Assembly (NCBI GenBank): GCA_965279295.1
Contig: CBDIHQ010000018.1
From: Aquabacter sp965279295
GTDB lineage: Bacteria > Pseudomonadota > Alphaproteobacteria > Rhizobiales > Xanthobacteraceae
Direction: 5' to 3' (one strand)
DNA: 64,000 bases
Within the stretch, counting starts at the first letter, position 1, and the number at the start of each line of letters is the position of its first letter. A program made the translations under genes and the position numbers. This document shows positions 52,320 through 60,958 of the stretch, piece by piece. The notes beneath the pieces were generated by a model that was given only the letters and a program-made list of their open reading frames with translations, was not told the DNA's origin and ran no database searches.

Positions 52320-53426
52320 ATGAAAAAGCTCTTGCTGGCCGGTCTCGCGCTGAGCGCGGGCCTCGCCATGGCAATCCCGGCGAACGCCCAGAATACCGTG
52401 AAGATGGGCGTCGGCGGCCCAATGACCGGCGCCAATGCCGCCTTCGGCGCGCAATTGAAGACCGGCACCGAACAGGCCGTGGCTGATATCAATGCGGCCG
52501 GGGGCATCAACGGCAAGAAGATCGAGCTGTTTGTCGGCGACGACGCGTCCAAGCCCGAGCAGGGCAAGTCGGCCGCCAACAAGTTCATCTCCGACGGCGT
52601 GAAATACGTGGTCGGCCACTTCAACTCCGGCGTCTCAATCCCGACCTCGACGGACTATGAAGAGGCGGGCGTCCTCCAGATCAGCCCGGCCTCCACCAAC
52701 CCGCAGTTCACCGAGCGCAAGCTGTGGAACACGTTCCGCACCTGCGGCCGTGACGACCAGCAGGGCGCGGTCGCTGGCGATTACATCGCCAAGAACTTCA
52801 AGGGCAAGAAGGTTGCCATCGTCCACGACAAGACCCCTTACGGAAAGGGCCTTGCCGACGAGACCCAGAAGGCCATGAACAAGGCCGGCGTGAAGGAAGT
52901 CATCTACGAGGGCGTCAATCCCGGTGAGAAGGACTATTCCGCCCTCGTTTCCAAGCTGAAGGCAGCCGGTGTCGATCTCGTCTATTTCGGCGGCCTGCAC
53001 CCTGAAGCTGGCCTGATCGTGCGCCAGATGCGCGACCAGGGCGTGAATGCCACGCTGTTCTCCGGCGACGGCATTACCGACAAGGAATATTGGACCATCG
53101 CCGGCCCCGGCGCCGCTGGTACCCTCATGACCTTCGGCCCGGACCCGCGCAAGAGCCCGGCCGCCAAGGAAGTGGTGGACAAGTTCAAGGCCAAGGGCGT
53201 CGATCCCGAGGGCTACGTTCTCTATTCCTACGCTGCCGTTCAGGTGATGAAGCAGGCGATGGAAGCCACCAAGTCCAACGACCCGAAGAAGGTCGCCGAG
53301 TACATGCACTCCGGCGCCACCTTCCAGACCGTTCTTGGCCCGCTCGCCTTCGACAAGAAGGGCGACATCACCAAGAAGGACTATGTGGTCTACGTGTGGA
53401 AGGACGGCGCTTACAGCGAACTGTGA
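52320..53426 (+). CDS. livK: Branched-chain amino acid ABC transporter substrate-binding protein LivK
   Basis: 368 residues. Signal peptide (KLLLAGLALSAGLAMAIPANA), then the type I periplasmic binding fold: VKMGVGGPMTGANAAFGAQL, INGKKIELFVGDDASKPEQG, and SGVSIPTSTDYEEAGVLQIS for the amino acid carboxylate and amine. The start follows GAGGAGAA. A gap of 108 bases separates it from the preceding gene, so it may have an extra promoter giving the higher level needed for a binding protein. A good terminator follows. Confidence 0.96.
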   Translation: MKKLLLAGLALSAGLAMAIPANAQNTVKMGVGGPMTGANAAFGAQLKTGTEQAVADINAAGGINGKKIELFVGDDASKPEQGKSAANKFISDGVKYVVGHFNSGVSIPTSTDYEEAGVLQISPASTNPQFTERKLWNTFRTCGRDDQQGAVAGDYIAKNFKGKKVAIVHDKTPYGKGLADETQKAMNKAGVKEVIYEGVNPGEKDYSALVSKLKAAGVDLVYFGGLHPEAGLIVRQMRDQGVNATLFSGDGITDKEYWTIAGPGAAGTLMTFGPDPRKSPAAKEVVDKFKAKGVDPEGYVLYSYAAVQVMKQAMEATKSNDPKKVAEYMHSGATFQTVLGPLAFDKKGDITKKDYVVYVWKDGAYSEL

Positions 53427-53450
53427 GCCCCGCCTTTTATTAAGAACAGA

Positions 53451-53480
53451 GCCCGCGCTTTGGCGCGGGCTTTTGTTTGA
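53451..53480 (+). terminator. Rho-independent terminator of the liv operon
   Basis: Nine-pair stem AGCCCGCGC (53451-53459) with GCGCGGGCT (53464-53472) around the loop TTTG, followed by TTTGTTTG. It lies 25 bases after the livK stop. Confidence 0.92.
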
Positions 53481-53580
53481 GGGCACCCGCGAGAGCGCAG
53501 CGCCTGAACGCGGAAATCAAAAACCACTCGCCGGTCCAGTGCGTTACGTCGCCGGCCGAAGCGGGAGCAGGGAGACGAGC

Positions 53581-54201
53581 ATGCTCAAGATCTGGGGCCG
53601 CACCAATTCGGTCAATGTGAAGAAGGTGATGTGGGCGGTCGAGGAACTCGGCCTGCCCCATGAGCGGGTGGATGCCGGCGGCGCCTTTGGGCTGGTGGAC
53701 CTGGAGGCCTACCGCGCCATGAATCCAAATGGGCTGGTGCCGCTCATCAAAGACGGCGACCTCCTGATGTGGGAATCCAACGCCATCGTCCGCTATCTCT
53801 GCGCCAAGCACGATGCCGGCGGCCTTTGGGCGGAAGACCCGGCGCTGCGCGCGGTGGGCGACAAATGGATGGACTGGGCGCCCTCCACACTTGCGTCACC
53901 GTTTCGCGAAGTGTTCTGGAACCTCGTGCGGCGGACACCGGAAACCCGCGACAACGAATTGGTGGAACGGTGTTTGCCGATCTGCCGCACGCTGTTCGCA
54001 CGGGTCGATCAGGCGCTTGCCGAGCAGCCCTATCTCTCCGGGGACACGTTCCGCATGGGCGACATCCCTGTCGGGTGCTTCGCCTATGGATGGTTCGAAT
54101 TGGCCATCGAGCGCCCCGACCTGCCGCACCTCGCCGCCTGGTACGCGCGCATCAGCGCGCGGCCGGCCTTCAAGCGGGCGGTCGCTCTCCCGCTGACCTG
54201 A
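53581..54201 (+). CDS. Glutathione S-transferase family protein
   Basis: 206 residues. N-terminal thioredoxin-like GST domain (IWGRTNSVNVKKVMWAVEEL) with the cis-Pro segment NGLVPLIKDGDLLMWESNAI, where the ES pair binds the gamma-glutamyl group. C-terminal helical domain with LSGDTFRMGDIPVGCFAY, the GST N-capping region. The active-site residue is probably Ser/Asn of the TNS segment. Substrate unknown. Single gene after the liv terminator. Confidence 0.93.
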   Translation: MLKIWGRTNSVNVKKVMWAVEELGLPHERVDAGGAFGLVDLEAYRAMNPNGLVPLIKDGDLLMWESNAIVRYLCAKHDAGGLWAEDPALRAVGDKWMDWAPSTLASPFREVFWNLVRRTPETRDNELVERCLPICRTLFARVDQALAEQPYLSGDTFRMGDIPVGCFAYGWFELAIERPDLPHLAAWYARISARPAFKRAVALPLT

Positions 54202-54228
54202 CGCACCACGGCGTGTTCGGCTGATGAT

Positions 54229-54960
54229 CTAACCGATGGTCGAAAGCGCCGGAAACGTCTCCAAAAGCCAATAGGAGGCGTTGGCGATCCAGCCGGACAT
54301 GAAGGCGATGCCCGTCAGCACGAGCATCGCGCCCATCACCTTCTCGATGACGGGCAGGAATCGCCGCATGTGCCGCAACCCGTTCAGGAACGGGCGCACG
54401 GCGAGGGCCGCCAGAAGGAACGGCACGCCCAGCCCCGCGGAATAGACCGCGAGCAACAGCGCCCCCTTGGCGACGGTCGCCTCGGACCCGGCCACCGCCA
54501 GGATCGCGCCGAGGACCGGCCCGAGACACGGAGTCCAGCCGAAGGCAAACGCCAGCCCCATCACGAACGCGCCCCAGATGCCGGTAGGCGGCGCCACATC
54601 CTTGCGCGCGGTGCGGGACAACAGGGTGATGCGGAAGACCCCGAGGAAGTTCAATCCCATCACGATGATGGCGAGACCGGCGATGATCGATAGCACCTCG
54701 ATGTGGGCGCGCAGCACGTCACCGATGGCGGACGCTCCGGCGCCCAGCGCCACGAACACCGTCGAAAAGCCGGCCACAAACAGCAACGCGCCGGCAAAGG
54801 TGCGCGCCGCCACGCGTTCCAGCGGGCGCGAATTGGTCAGGTCCTCGAGCGTGGTGCCGCCGATGAAGCAGAGATAGGGCGGCACCAGCGGCAGGACGCA
54901 GGGCGAAAGGAAGCTTGCGAGACCGGCAAGAAACGCGGCGGGAAGGGTAACGTCGGCCAT
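54229..54960 (-). CDS. ccdA: Cytochrome c biogenesis protein CcdA
   Basis: 243 residues from the ATG at 54960, with six membrane helices. The two functional cysteines are in FLSPCVLPLVPPYLCF and FGWTPCLGPVLGA. CcdA moves reducing equivalents from cytoplasmic thioredoxin to periplasmic thiol proteins for heme attachment. The TlpA-like thioredoxin about 29 kb away could be a partner, but nothing links them directly. The frame extends 13 residues upstream without support. Confidence 0.95.
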   Translation of the reverse strand: MADVTLPAAFLAGLASFLSPCVLPLVPPYLCFIGGTTLEDLTNSRPLERVAARTFAGALLFVAGFSTVFVALGAGASAIGDVLRAHIEVLSIIAGLAIIVMGLNFLGVFRITLLSRTARKDVAPPTGIWGAFVMGLAFAFGWTPCLGPVLGAILAVAGSEATVAKGALLLAVYSAGLGVPFLLAALAVRPFLNGLRHMRRFLPVIEKVMGAMLVLTGIAFMSGWIANASYWLLETFPALSTIG

Positions 54961-55155
54961 CTGGACCCTGAAGGAGAAGCTGTGGCGGGGCCACGGCAAT
55001 GAGGCTTCATGGCCTCTCGTGACGCCGGCGGCAACCCTTCCGCAGCCCCCTCCCCCTTATGTGAAGGCCAATCCTGATGTGCAGCCCGCAAGGAAGCCAT
55101 TGATCGCAAGCCCCGCCTTCGTGCACACAGGGGAAAGAACCCTCGCGCGGATATC

Positions 55156-56154
55156 ATGGTGCGCCACAATCTCATCACCGATGTGCCGGGCATCCGCGTC
55201 GGCCATGCCGGGGACCTCGCGCTCGGGTCGGGGACCACCGTCGTTCTGTGCGACGCGCCCACCATCGGCGCGGTGGATGTCCGCGGCGGCAGCCCCGGGA
55301 CGCGCGAGACCGACCTGCTCGACCCGTCGGCCAGCGTCGATCTCGTGGACGCCATCGTTCTTTCCGGCGGATCGGCTTTCGGCCTGGATGCGGCGAGCGG
55401 CGCAATGGCCTGGCTCGCGAGCGAGGGGCGCGGCTTCGCGGTGGGCGCGGCGCGCGTGCCCATCGTGCCCGCCGCCATCCTGTTCGACCTCCTGAACGGC
55501 GGCGACAAGGCATGGGGCGCGGACCCTCCTTACCGCGCCTTTGGATATACGGCCGCCGCTGCCGCGCGTTACGGCGACTTTCCGCTTGGCACCGTGGGCG
55601 CGGGCATCGGCGCCGCGTGCGCCGGGGTGAAGGGCGGTCTCGGCTCGGCCTCGATGATTTCGGCGACCGGCCATGTGGTGGGCGCGCTGGTGGCGGCAAA
55701 TCCCGTGGGCTCGCCGCTGATTGGCGGCGGCCCACATTTTCGCGCGGCACCTTATGAGCGTGATGGGGAATTCGGCGGGCTCGGGTTTCCCCAATCCTGG
55801 CCTGACGAGGCATCCGCCCCACCGCTGAAGGGCACCGCCGCGCGCACCAGCACAACGATCGCAATCATTGCCACCGATGCGGTGCTGTCTTCCCGTCAGG
55901 CCAGGCGACTGGCGGTGATGGCGCAGGACGGCTTTGCCTTGTCGATCTACCCGGTCCATACCCCGCTCGACGGCGACTGCGTTTTTGCACTCGCCACCGG
56001 ACAAAAGCCGCTTGAGCCGACGCTCGCTGCGGAAAGCCTGCTCGGCGCCGCCGCCGCCCATGTCATGGCGCGGGCGGTGGCGCGGGCCATCCACGCCGCC
56101 ACGTCCCTGCCCTTCCCGAACGCGCAGCCCGCCTGGCGCGACCTTTTCACCTGA
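55156..56154 (+). CDS. P1 family (DmpA/BapA-type) self-processing aminopeptidase
   Basis: 332 residues. N-terminal nucleophile hydrolase of the DmpA fold: ITDVPGIRVGHA at the start, LSGGSAFGLDAASG, and GAGIGAACAGVKGGLGSAS. The expected self-cleavage point is the segment TSTTIAIIATDAVLS, where most relatives have Asn-Thr or Gly-Ser before the nucleophile; here it is Ser-Thr, so Thr would be the new N-terminus. Substrates in the family include D-amino acid peptides, beta-peptides and nylon oligomers. No signal peptide. Confidence 0.9.
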   Translation: MVRHNLITDVPGIRVGHAGDLALGSGTTVVLCDAPTIGAVDVRGGSPGTRETDLLDPSASVDLVDAIVLSGGSAFGLDAASGAMAWLASEGRGFAVGAARVPIVPAAILFDLLNGGDKAWGADPPYRAFGYTAAAAARYGDFPLGTVGAGIGAACAGVKGGLGSASMISATGHVVGALVAANPVGSPLIGGGPHFRAAPYERDGEFGGLGFPQSWPDEASAPPLKGTAARTSTTIAIIATDAVLSSRQARRLAVMAQDGFALSIYPVHTPLDGDCVFALATGQKPLEPTLAAESLLGAAAAHVMARAVARAIHAATSLPFPNAQPAWRDLFT

Positions 56155-56166
56155 GGATTTCGAGCC

Positions 56167-56679
56167 ATGCCCGCCTTGCCGCCGATCCAGCCCGTACGCC
56201 GGCGCCGCGACCCGTCGCTGCCTTCCCTGAAGGGGCTGCTCGCCATCATCTTCTGGTGCGCCTGCGGCATCACGGCGATCCCACTGGCCGGCATCTTCAC
56301 GCTGATTTCCGCGCTGGGGCCGCAGGCGGCGCTGTCCGCCGTCGTCGATTCGCTATCGGGCGATGCCATGGCGACGCAGGTTTTGCGCTATGGCCTCATT
56401 CCGCAGTTTGTCCTCTTCATCTGGGCCGTTTCCTTCGTGGTGCTCACGGTGATGCGACGCGCCGCCGCCCTCACCGTCGCCCCCGGCCTGTTCTTTCTTT
56501 GGTTCGCGGTGACCGCGCTCTGCCAGTTTGCGATCCGCAGTGCCATCGCCCAGGGCGATCTGTCGGTGGGCGACCTTGCGGCCCTGCTGCCGGGATTGCT
56601 GGCGCAGGGCGTCGGCGCGGCGGCATTCTGGGGCTACATGCGCAGCGCCGGGCAGCCCAAGCTTTATTTCACGCGTTGA
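56167..56679 (+). CDS. Membrane protein of unknown function
   Basis: 170 residues with a basic N-terminus (PVRRRRDPSLPSLKG) and four hydrophobic segments (LLAIIFWCACGITAIPLAGI, FVLFIWAVSFVVLTVM, LTVAPGLFFLWFAVTALC, GLLAQGVGAAAFWGYM). It starts 12 bases after the P1 peptidase and is probably co-transcribed. The end overlaps the convergent oxidase gene by 11 bases. The arrangement resembles the DUF2569-type membrane proteins, but I cannot assign it firmly. Confidence 0.7.
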   Translation: MPALPPIQPVRRRRDPSLPSLKGLLAIIFWCACGITAIPLAGIFTLISALGPQAALSAVVDSLSGDAMATQVLRYGLIPQFVLFIWAVSFVVLTVMRRAAALTVAPGLFFLWFAVTALCQFAIRSAIAQGDLSVGDLAALLPGLLAQGVGAAAFWGYMRSAGQPKLYFTR

Positions 56680-57919
56680 ACCGCTCAACGCCGTAGGGCG
56701 TCGGATCGGTGAAGGTGGCGGCGCCGGTCATCATCTGGGTCAAAAGCAGGCCGGTGACCGGTCCCAGAGTGAAGCCCCAATGGCTGTGACCGAAATTGAG
56801 AAACATCCCCGGCTGGCCCGGCGCTGGACCGACAACCGGCTTTGAATCCGAAAACGCCGGGCGGCGGCCGAGCCAGGGTTCGGCTTCACGCACAGCACCA
56901 AGCGGCAGCAGTTTGCGGGCGAGCGGCACCACCAGATCGACCTGCCGCCGGTCCGGTGGATCATCGCGCTTGGCGAATTCGATGCCAGTGGTCACCCGCA
57001 CCCCGTATTTGGTCGATTGCAGGCAGAAGCCGCCGGCGCGGTCCACCACGGCGCGAGAGAGCGTGATGCCGGGCTCGGGTGCGAGGTGGACGTGATAGCC
57101 GCGCTTCACCGCGAACGGCAGCTTGAGCCCCAGCAGACCGAACAGGTCCATGCTCCAGGGCCCCAGGCACAGCACCACGCGATCCGCACTCACCGGTCCC
57201 GCCTGCGCATCAACTCGCCAGCGTGTGCCGTTGCGCGCGAGGCTGCGGGCATCCCCCTTCAAGAGAATGCCGCCCTCTTGCACAAAGAGATTGGCATATG
57301 CCTTCACGAGACCGCCGGGATCGCTGCAATTGTCGCAGTCCGGCCAGAAGGAACCTCGCAGGAAATCCGGCCGCAGATGCGGCTCCAGTTTCAGCACGCC
57401 TTGCGCGTCCAGTTCTTCATAGGCCACGCCCAGCGCCCGTGCGAGTTCGCGCTCGGCAGCGGCGGAGGCATAATCCGCCTCGGATCGATAGATCTTCACC
57501 CAGCCGGTGGGGGTCAGCAGTCCGGTGGCCTTGGAGGCTTCGGCGAACACCCGGTGCTCGGCGCGAGCGCGTGACATCAGCGGGCGCATGTCACGCGCTG
57601 TTTTCGCCATGCCGGCCTTCCCGGACGCCTGGAAATAAGCCAGCAGCCACGGCATGAAGCCGGGCAGCGCGCCAAGCCGGTAATTGCTTTGCGGCGCCAG
57701 CTTGAGGGCGTGGCGCACCAGAATAGCGAGGTCGCGCGGGAACGAGACCGGAAACAGCGCGCTTCCCTCGATCACCCCGGCATTGCCGAAGGAGGTTTCC
57801 TCCCCTGGCGCGCGGCGGTCCATCAGAACCACCGAAAGACCGGCCCGGCGCAGATGAAGCGCCGTAGAGACGCCCACCATGCCGGCACCAAGCACGAGAA
57901 CGTCCGCCTGCGCCATCAT
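56669..57919 (-). CDS. D-amino-acid dehydrogenase-like FAD oxidoreductase (DadA family)
   Basis: 416 residues. FAD-binding GAGMVGVSTALHLRRAG at the N-terminus and the C-terminal DAO family segment NFGHSHWGFTLGPVTGLLL. The middle contains PVSFPRDLAILVRHALKLAP, as in DadA. It likely oxidises D-amino acids to keto acids and passes electrons to quinones. Its neighbour, the P1 peptidase, may release D-amino acids, but the genes are convergent rather than in one operon. Confidence 0.88.
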   Translation of the reverse strand: MMAQADVLVLGAGMVGVSTALHLRRAGLSVVLMDRRAPGEETSFGNAGVIEGSALFPVSFPRDLAILVRHALKLAPQSNYRLGALPGFMPWLLAYFQASGKAGMAKTARDMRPLMSRARAEHRVFAEASKATGLLTPTGWVKIYRSEADYASAAAERELARALGVAYEELDAQGVLKLEPHLRPDFLRGSFWPDCDNCSDPGGLVKAYANLFVQEGGILLKGDARSLARNGTRWRVDAQAGPVSADRVVLCLGPWSMDLFGLLGLKLPFAVKRGYHVHLAPEPGITLSRAVVDRAGGFCLQSTKYGVRVTTGIEFAKRDDPPDRRQVDLVVPLARKLLPLGAVREAEPWLGRRPAFSDSKPVVGPAPGQPGMFLNFGHSHWGFTLGPVTGLLLTQMMTGAATFTDPTPYGVERFNA

Positions 57920-57945
57920 GGTCCCCTTAAGCGTGAGGGATCATC

Positions 57946-58716
57946 CTAACCGGCGGAGGATGCTTTTCCACCGCGCTCTGCGTCGCGCCCGGCACGCCAG
58001 CGCGTGATGACGAAGGCGATGTAGACACCCACCAGCGTCGCGGCGAGGCCATACCAGGTGAGGGCATATTCCAGATGCTTGTTGGGGAAGGCGAGCCGCG
58101 TCTCCCCGCCCTGCGGCAGGCCGCCGGGATTCGGGGTTGCATTGGCATCGATCACGAACGGCGCCACCTTTTTGAGACCGCGCGCGGCGCCGATCTCAAG
58201 CGGGTCGCGGCGATACCATGCATTTCGCGCAGGATCATTGGCGGGCACGAACCAGCTCGGTTCCTCGGCGAGCCGCAGCAGGCCGGTGACCGTGACATCT
58301 CCCTGGACCTGCCCTTCGGCACGCGTGACGGGATCGCGCCGATCCTCGGGCACGAAGCCGCGGTTGATCAGGATGGCGCTGCCGTCGGGCCGCATCAGCG
58401 GCGTGATCACCGAGAAGCCGGGTCCCTTGAACGGCCCCTTGCCGTCGGACAGCACGGTGTAGATCAGTGTCTCGCGGCTATGGTCGAAACGCCCCGTGGC
58501 GGTGACGGGCTGGTATTCGTCCTGCTCGCGGTCAAGCGCCGGCCAGTCTCGCGGGCCGGGAGCCGGTCTAGGCGCGGCTGCGGTGCGCTGCTCCACCTGG
58601 GCGACCAGCCCATTCTTCCAGGCCAGCCGCTCCAATTGCCAGGTCCCGAGCCCGGCGAGGAACACGAAGGTTCCGAGCGCGAACACGGTGGGGATGACGA
58701 GGCCGCGCCTGTTCAT
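57946..58716 (-). CDS. SURF1 family cytochrome oxidase assembly protein
   Basis: 256 residues from the ATG at 58716. Two membrane helices at the ends (IPTVFALGTFVFLAGLGTWQ and YALTWYGLAATLVGVYIAFV) with the SURF1 periplasmic domain between; WQLERLAWKN and the motif INRGFVPEDRRDP are typical. SURF1 helps insert heme a into subunit I. The start overlaps the DUF983 gene by four bases. The frame extends upstream through that gene but is unlike SURF1 there. Confidence 0.95.
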   Translation of the reverse strand: MNRRGLVIPTVFALGTFVFLAGLGTWQLERLAWKNGLVAQVEQRTAAAPRPAPGPRDWPALDREQDEYQPVTATGRFDHSRETLIYTVLSDGKGPFKGPGFSVITPLMRPDGSAILINRGFVPEDRRDPVTRAEGQVQGDVTVTGLLRLAEEPSWFVPANDPARNAWYRRDPLEIGAARGLKKVAPFVIDANATPNPGGLPQGGETRLAFPNKHLEYALTWYGLAATLVGVYIAFVITRWRAGRDAERGGKASSAG

Positions 58717-59102
58717 TCGCCCGAACGCTGCTCCAGTTTCCCCTCTGCTGCACGGTTGCGATACTGAAGCGCGATCAGCACCCCCTTGAAAGGACGCAGC
58801 AAACCGAGCGTCACGAGCAGGATGGCGGGCATCCACAGCATCGCATGAACCCAGAGCGGCGGCTGCCATCTGGCTTCGACCCAAAACGCCAAGGCCACAA
58901 CCACGAAGCCGCCGAACAGGATGACGAACACCGCCGGCCCATCGCCCGCATCGATGAAGGCGTAATCGAGCCCGCAGGCCTCGCAGCGCGGCGCGGTGTC
59001 CAGAAAGCCCTTGAACAGCTTGCCCTTGCCGCAGCGCGGGCAGCGACACCTCAGCCCGGCGGAAACCGGAGAAATCGGGGCGTGATAGGGTGCCAGAGCC
59101 AT
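58713..59102 (-). CDS. DUF983 family membrane protein
   Basis: 129 residues. A small zinc-ribbon at the N-terminus (CRCPRCGKGKLFKGF, then CEACGLDY), then two membrane helices (AVFVILFGGFVVVALAFWV, HAMLWMPAILLVTLGLL). DUF983 proteins are regularly found next to cytochrome oxidase genes in alphaproteobacteria and probably assist assembly. Overlaps SURF1 downstream and follows the ctaE terminator-like hairpin. Confidence 0.92.
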   Translation of the reverse strand: MALAPYHAPISPVSAGLRCRCPRCGKGKLFKGFLDTAPRCEACGLDYAFIDAGDGPAVFVILFGGFVVVALAFWVEARWQPPLWVHAMLWMPAILLVTLGLLRPFKGVLIALQYRNRAAEGKLEQRSGE

Positions 59103-59125
59103 GCGCGCGTGTCCGTCAAACGCAA

Positions 59126-59149
59126 ACGGGGCGGCTTTTGCCGCCCCGT
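59126..59149 (-). terminator. Hairpin after ctaE
   Basis: Ten-pair perfect stem (ACGGGGCGGC, 59126-59135, with its complement at 59140-59149) around a four-base loop AAAA on the transcribed strand. Only a short T/G-rich stretch follows (TTTGCGTTTG), so termination is probably partial, with some read-through into DUF983 and SURF1. Confidence 0.6.
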
Positions 59150-59173
59150 CCGCCGATCCCAGGGATCAAGGGT

Positions 59174-60013
59174 TCATCCGCCGTGGCCCGAGCTGCCGCC
59201 CACCGCCCAGACATAGACGAAAGTGAACAGAAACAGCCACACCACGTCCACGAAGTGCCAATACCAAGCCGCCGCCTCGAAGCCGAAATGACGCTCCGGG
59301 GTGAACTGGCCGGCCGCGGCACGCAGCAGACAGACAAAGAGGAAGATGGTGCCGACGATCACATGGAAGCCATGGAAGCCGGTCGCCATGAAGAAGGTCG
59401 CGCCATAGATGTTGCCCGAGAATGCGAAGTGCGCGTGGGCATATTCAAATGCCTGGCAGGAGCTGAACAGCACGCCCAGCAGCACAGTGCACACCAGGCC
59501 CCACTTCAGGCCCTGGCGGTCGCCTTCCAGGAGCGCATGGTGCGCCCAGGTCACGGTGGTGCCGGAGGTCAGCAGGATCAGGGTGTTGAGCAGCGGCAGA
59601 TGCCAGGGATCGAGCGATTCGATGCCGTGGGGCGGCCACACGCCGCCGGTCACGTCGAGGCGCTGGTAGTTGATGCCCTCGCCCACGAACAGCGCCGCGT
59701 CGAAGAAGGCCCAGAACCACGCCACGAAGAACATGACTTCAGAGGCGATGAACAGGATCATCCCATAGCGGAATGCGATCATCACCACCGGGGTATAAAC
59801 GGCAGTCTTGCTCTCGCGGAGCATGTCCCGCCACCAACCGAAGAAGGTGTAGAGAACGCCGATGAAGCCGACGATCATGGGGATCACGGTGCCGCCGTGC
59901 ATCCACACGACCGCGCCGACGGTCAGGATGAACGCCGAAATCGCCCCGATGATGGGCCACGGGCTCGGATCCACCATGTGGTAGTCGTGGTGCTTGACGT
60001 GTGCCTCGGCCAT
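59174..60013 (-). CDS. ctaE: Cytochrome c oxidase subunit III
   Basis: 279 residues with seven membrane helices. Family blocks: YHMVDPSPWPIIGAI at the start, WWRDMLRES, FFVAWFWAFFDAALF, TGFHGFHVIVGTIFL and FGFEAAAWYWHFVDVVWLF at the end. It supports proton uptake and stability of the aa3-type oxidase. Starts 104 bases after ctaG. Confidence 0.97.
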   Translation of the reverse strand: MAEAHVKHHDYHMVDPSPWPIIGAISAFILTVGAVVWMHGGTVIPMIVGFIGVLYTFFGWWRDMLRESKTAVYTPVVMIAFRYGMILFIASEVMFFVAWFWAFFDAALFVGEGINYQRLDVTGGVWPPHGIESLDPWHLPLLNTLILLTSGTTVTWAHHALLEGDRQGLKWGLVCTVLLGVLFSSCQAFEYAHAHFAFSGNIYGATFFMATGFHGFHVIVGTIFLFVCLLRAAAGQFTPERHFGFEAAAWYWHFVDVVWLFLFTFVYVWAVGGSSGHGG

Positions 60014-60117
60014 CGCAGGCGGCCTCCCCTTCCAGCTCAGTATTTCCTAACGGGGCAAGCGCCCCGCCGCAATGGCGGCCTAATGTCCCGCCCTGTATTC
60101 GTTCCAGACTCTTCGTC

Positions 60118-60750
60118 TCACCCGCCGCCGCCGCCGACCTTCTCAGCCGACGCCGCCTTGGGCGCGGGCGCCTTGGCGGGGAAAAATGTGTAGGACAACG
60201 TAATGGTCCGCACGTTCTTCATCTCCGAATCCTGCTCGATGGAGGGGTCGATGTAGAACACCACCGGCATGTCGATCTTTTCGCTGCCTTCCAGCGTCTG
60301 CTCATTGAAGCAGAAGCACTGCATCTTCACGAAATAGAAGCCGGACTGGGTGGGCGTCACATTGTAGGTGGCATTGCCGTAGGTCGGCGTCTTGGACTGA
60401 TTCTCGGCTCGAAAATAGACCAGCTTGGTCTCGCCCACCTTGACGTCCACCGAGGTCTGCTCCGGCTTGAACACCCAGGGGAGACCAGCAGCCACATTGG
60501 CGTCGAAGCGCACCGTGATGACCCGCTCGGACGTGGAGGTCGGCCCCGCCGCGCTATAGCGGGTGGCGCCACCGAATCCGGTCAGGCTGCAGAACATGGC
60601 GTAAAGCGGAACAGCCGCATAAGCCGCGCCCACCATGGCGGCGACGAACAGCGCGCAGGAAGCGGCGACCAGCTTGTGCCGGGAGATGCCCCGCACCCGC
60701 AGTTTGCGCTCCTCGTCAGTCTTCACCTTGTCGGTCTCCAGCCGTTCCAT
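60118..60750 (-). CDS. ctaG: Cytochrome oxidase assembly protein CtaG (COX11)
   Basis: 210 residues. One N-terminal helix (LVAASCALFVAAMVGAAYAA) anchors a periplasmic immunoglobulin-like domain with the copper motif QCFCFNEQTL. It delivers Cu to the CuB site of subunit I. The C-terminal ITLSYTFFPAK is also conserved. Lies seven bases after the small 66-residue gene. Confidence 0.96.
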   Translation of the reverse strand: MERLETDKVKTDEERKLRVRGISRHKLVAASCALFVAAMVGAAYAAVPLYAMFCSLTGFGGATRYSAAGPTSTSERVITVRFDANVAAGLPWVFKPEQTSVDVKVGETKLVYFRAENQSKTPTYGNATYNVTPTQSGFYFVKMQCFCFNEQTLEGSEKIDMPVVFYIDPSIEQDSEMKNVRTITLSYTFFPAKAPAPKAASAEKVGGGGG

Positions 60751-60757
60751 TGCGGCC

Positions 60758-60958
60758 TCACAGCGGCCGGTTCAAAACGTTCGGCCCCAGCTTCACGATG
60801 GTCACTACGTAAAAGAGGACCACCAGGAAACCGAGCACCGAGGCAACCGCGATGGATCGTGCCCGGCGCCGCCGCTTCTGTTCCGGCGTCAGCACAACGC
60901 CATCCAAGCGCGGCGGCTCGGGCGTGTTTGGGGGGGTATTCTTGAGGTCAGTCACCAT
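60758..60958 (-). CDS. Small single-helix protein between ctaB and ctaG (CoxF-like)
   Basis: 66 residues: a polar Pro-rich N-terminus, a basic stretch (KRRRRARS) and one membrane helix (VLGFLVVLFYVVTIVKLG) near the C-terminus. Its ATG shares a base with the ctaB stop (TGATG). Small proteins of this layout occur at the same place in cta clusters of many alphaproteobacteria; the molecular role is not known to me. Confidence 0.85.
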   Translation of the reverse strand: MVTDLKNTPPNTPEPPRLDGVVLTPEQKRRRRARSIAVASVLGFLVVLFYVVTIVKLGPNVLNRPL

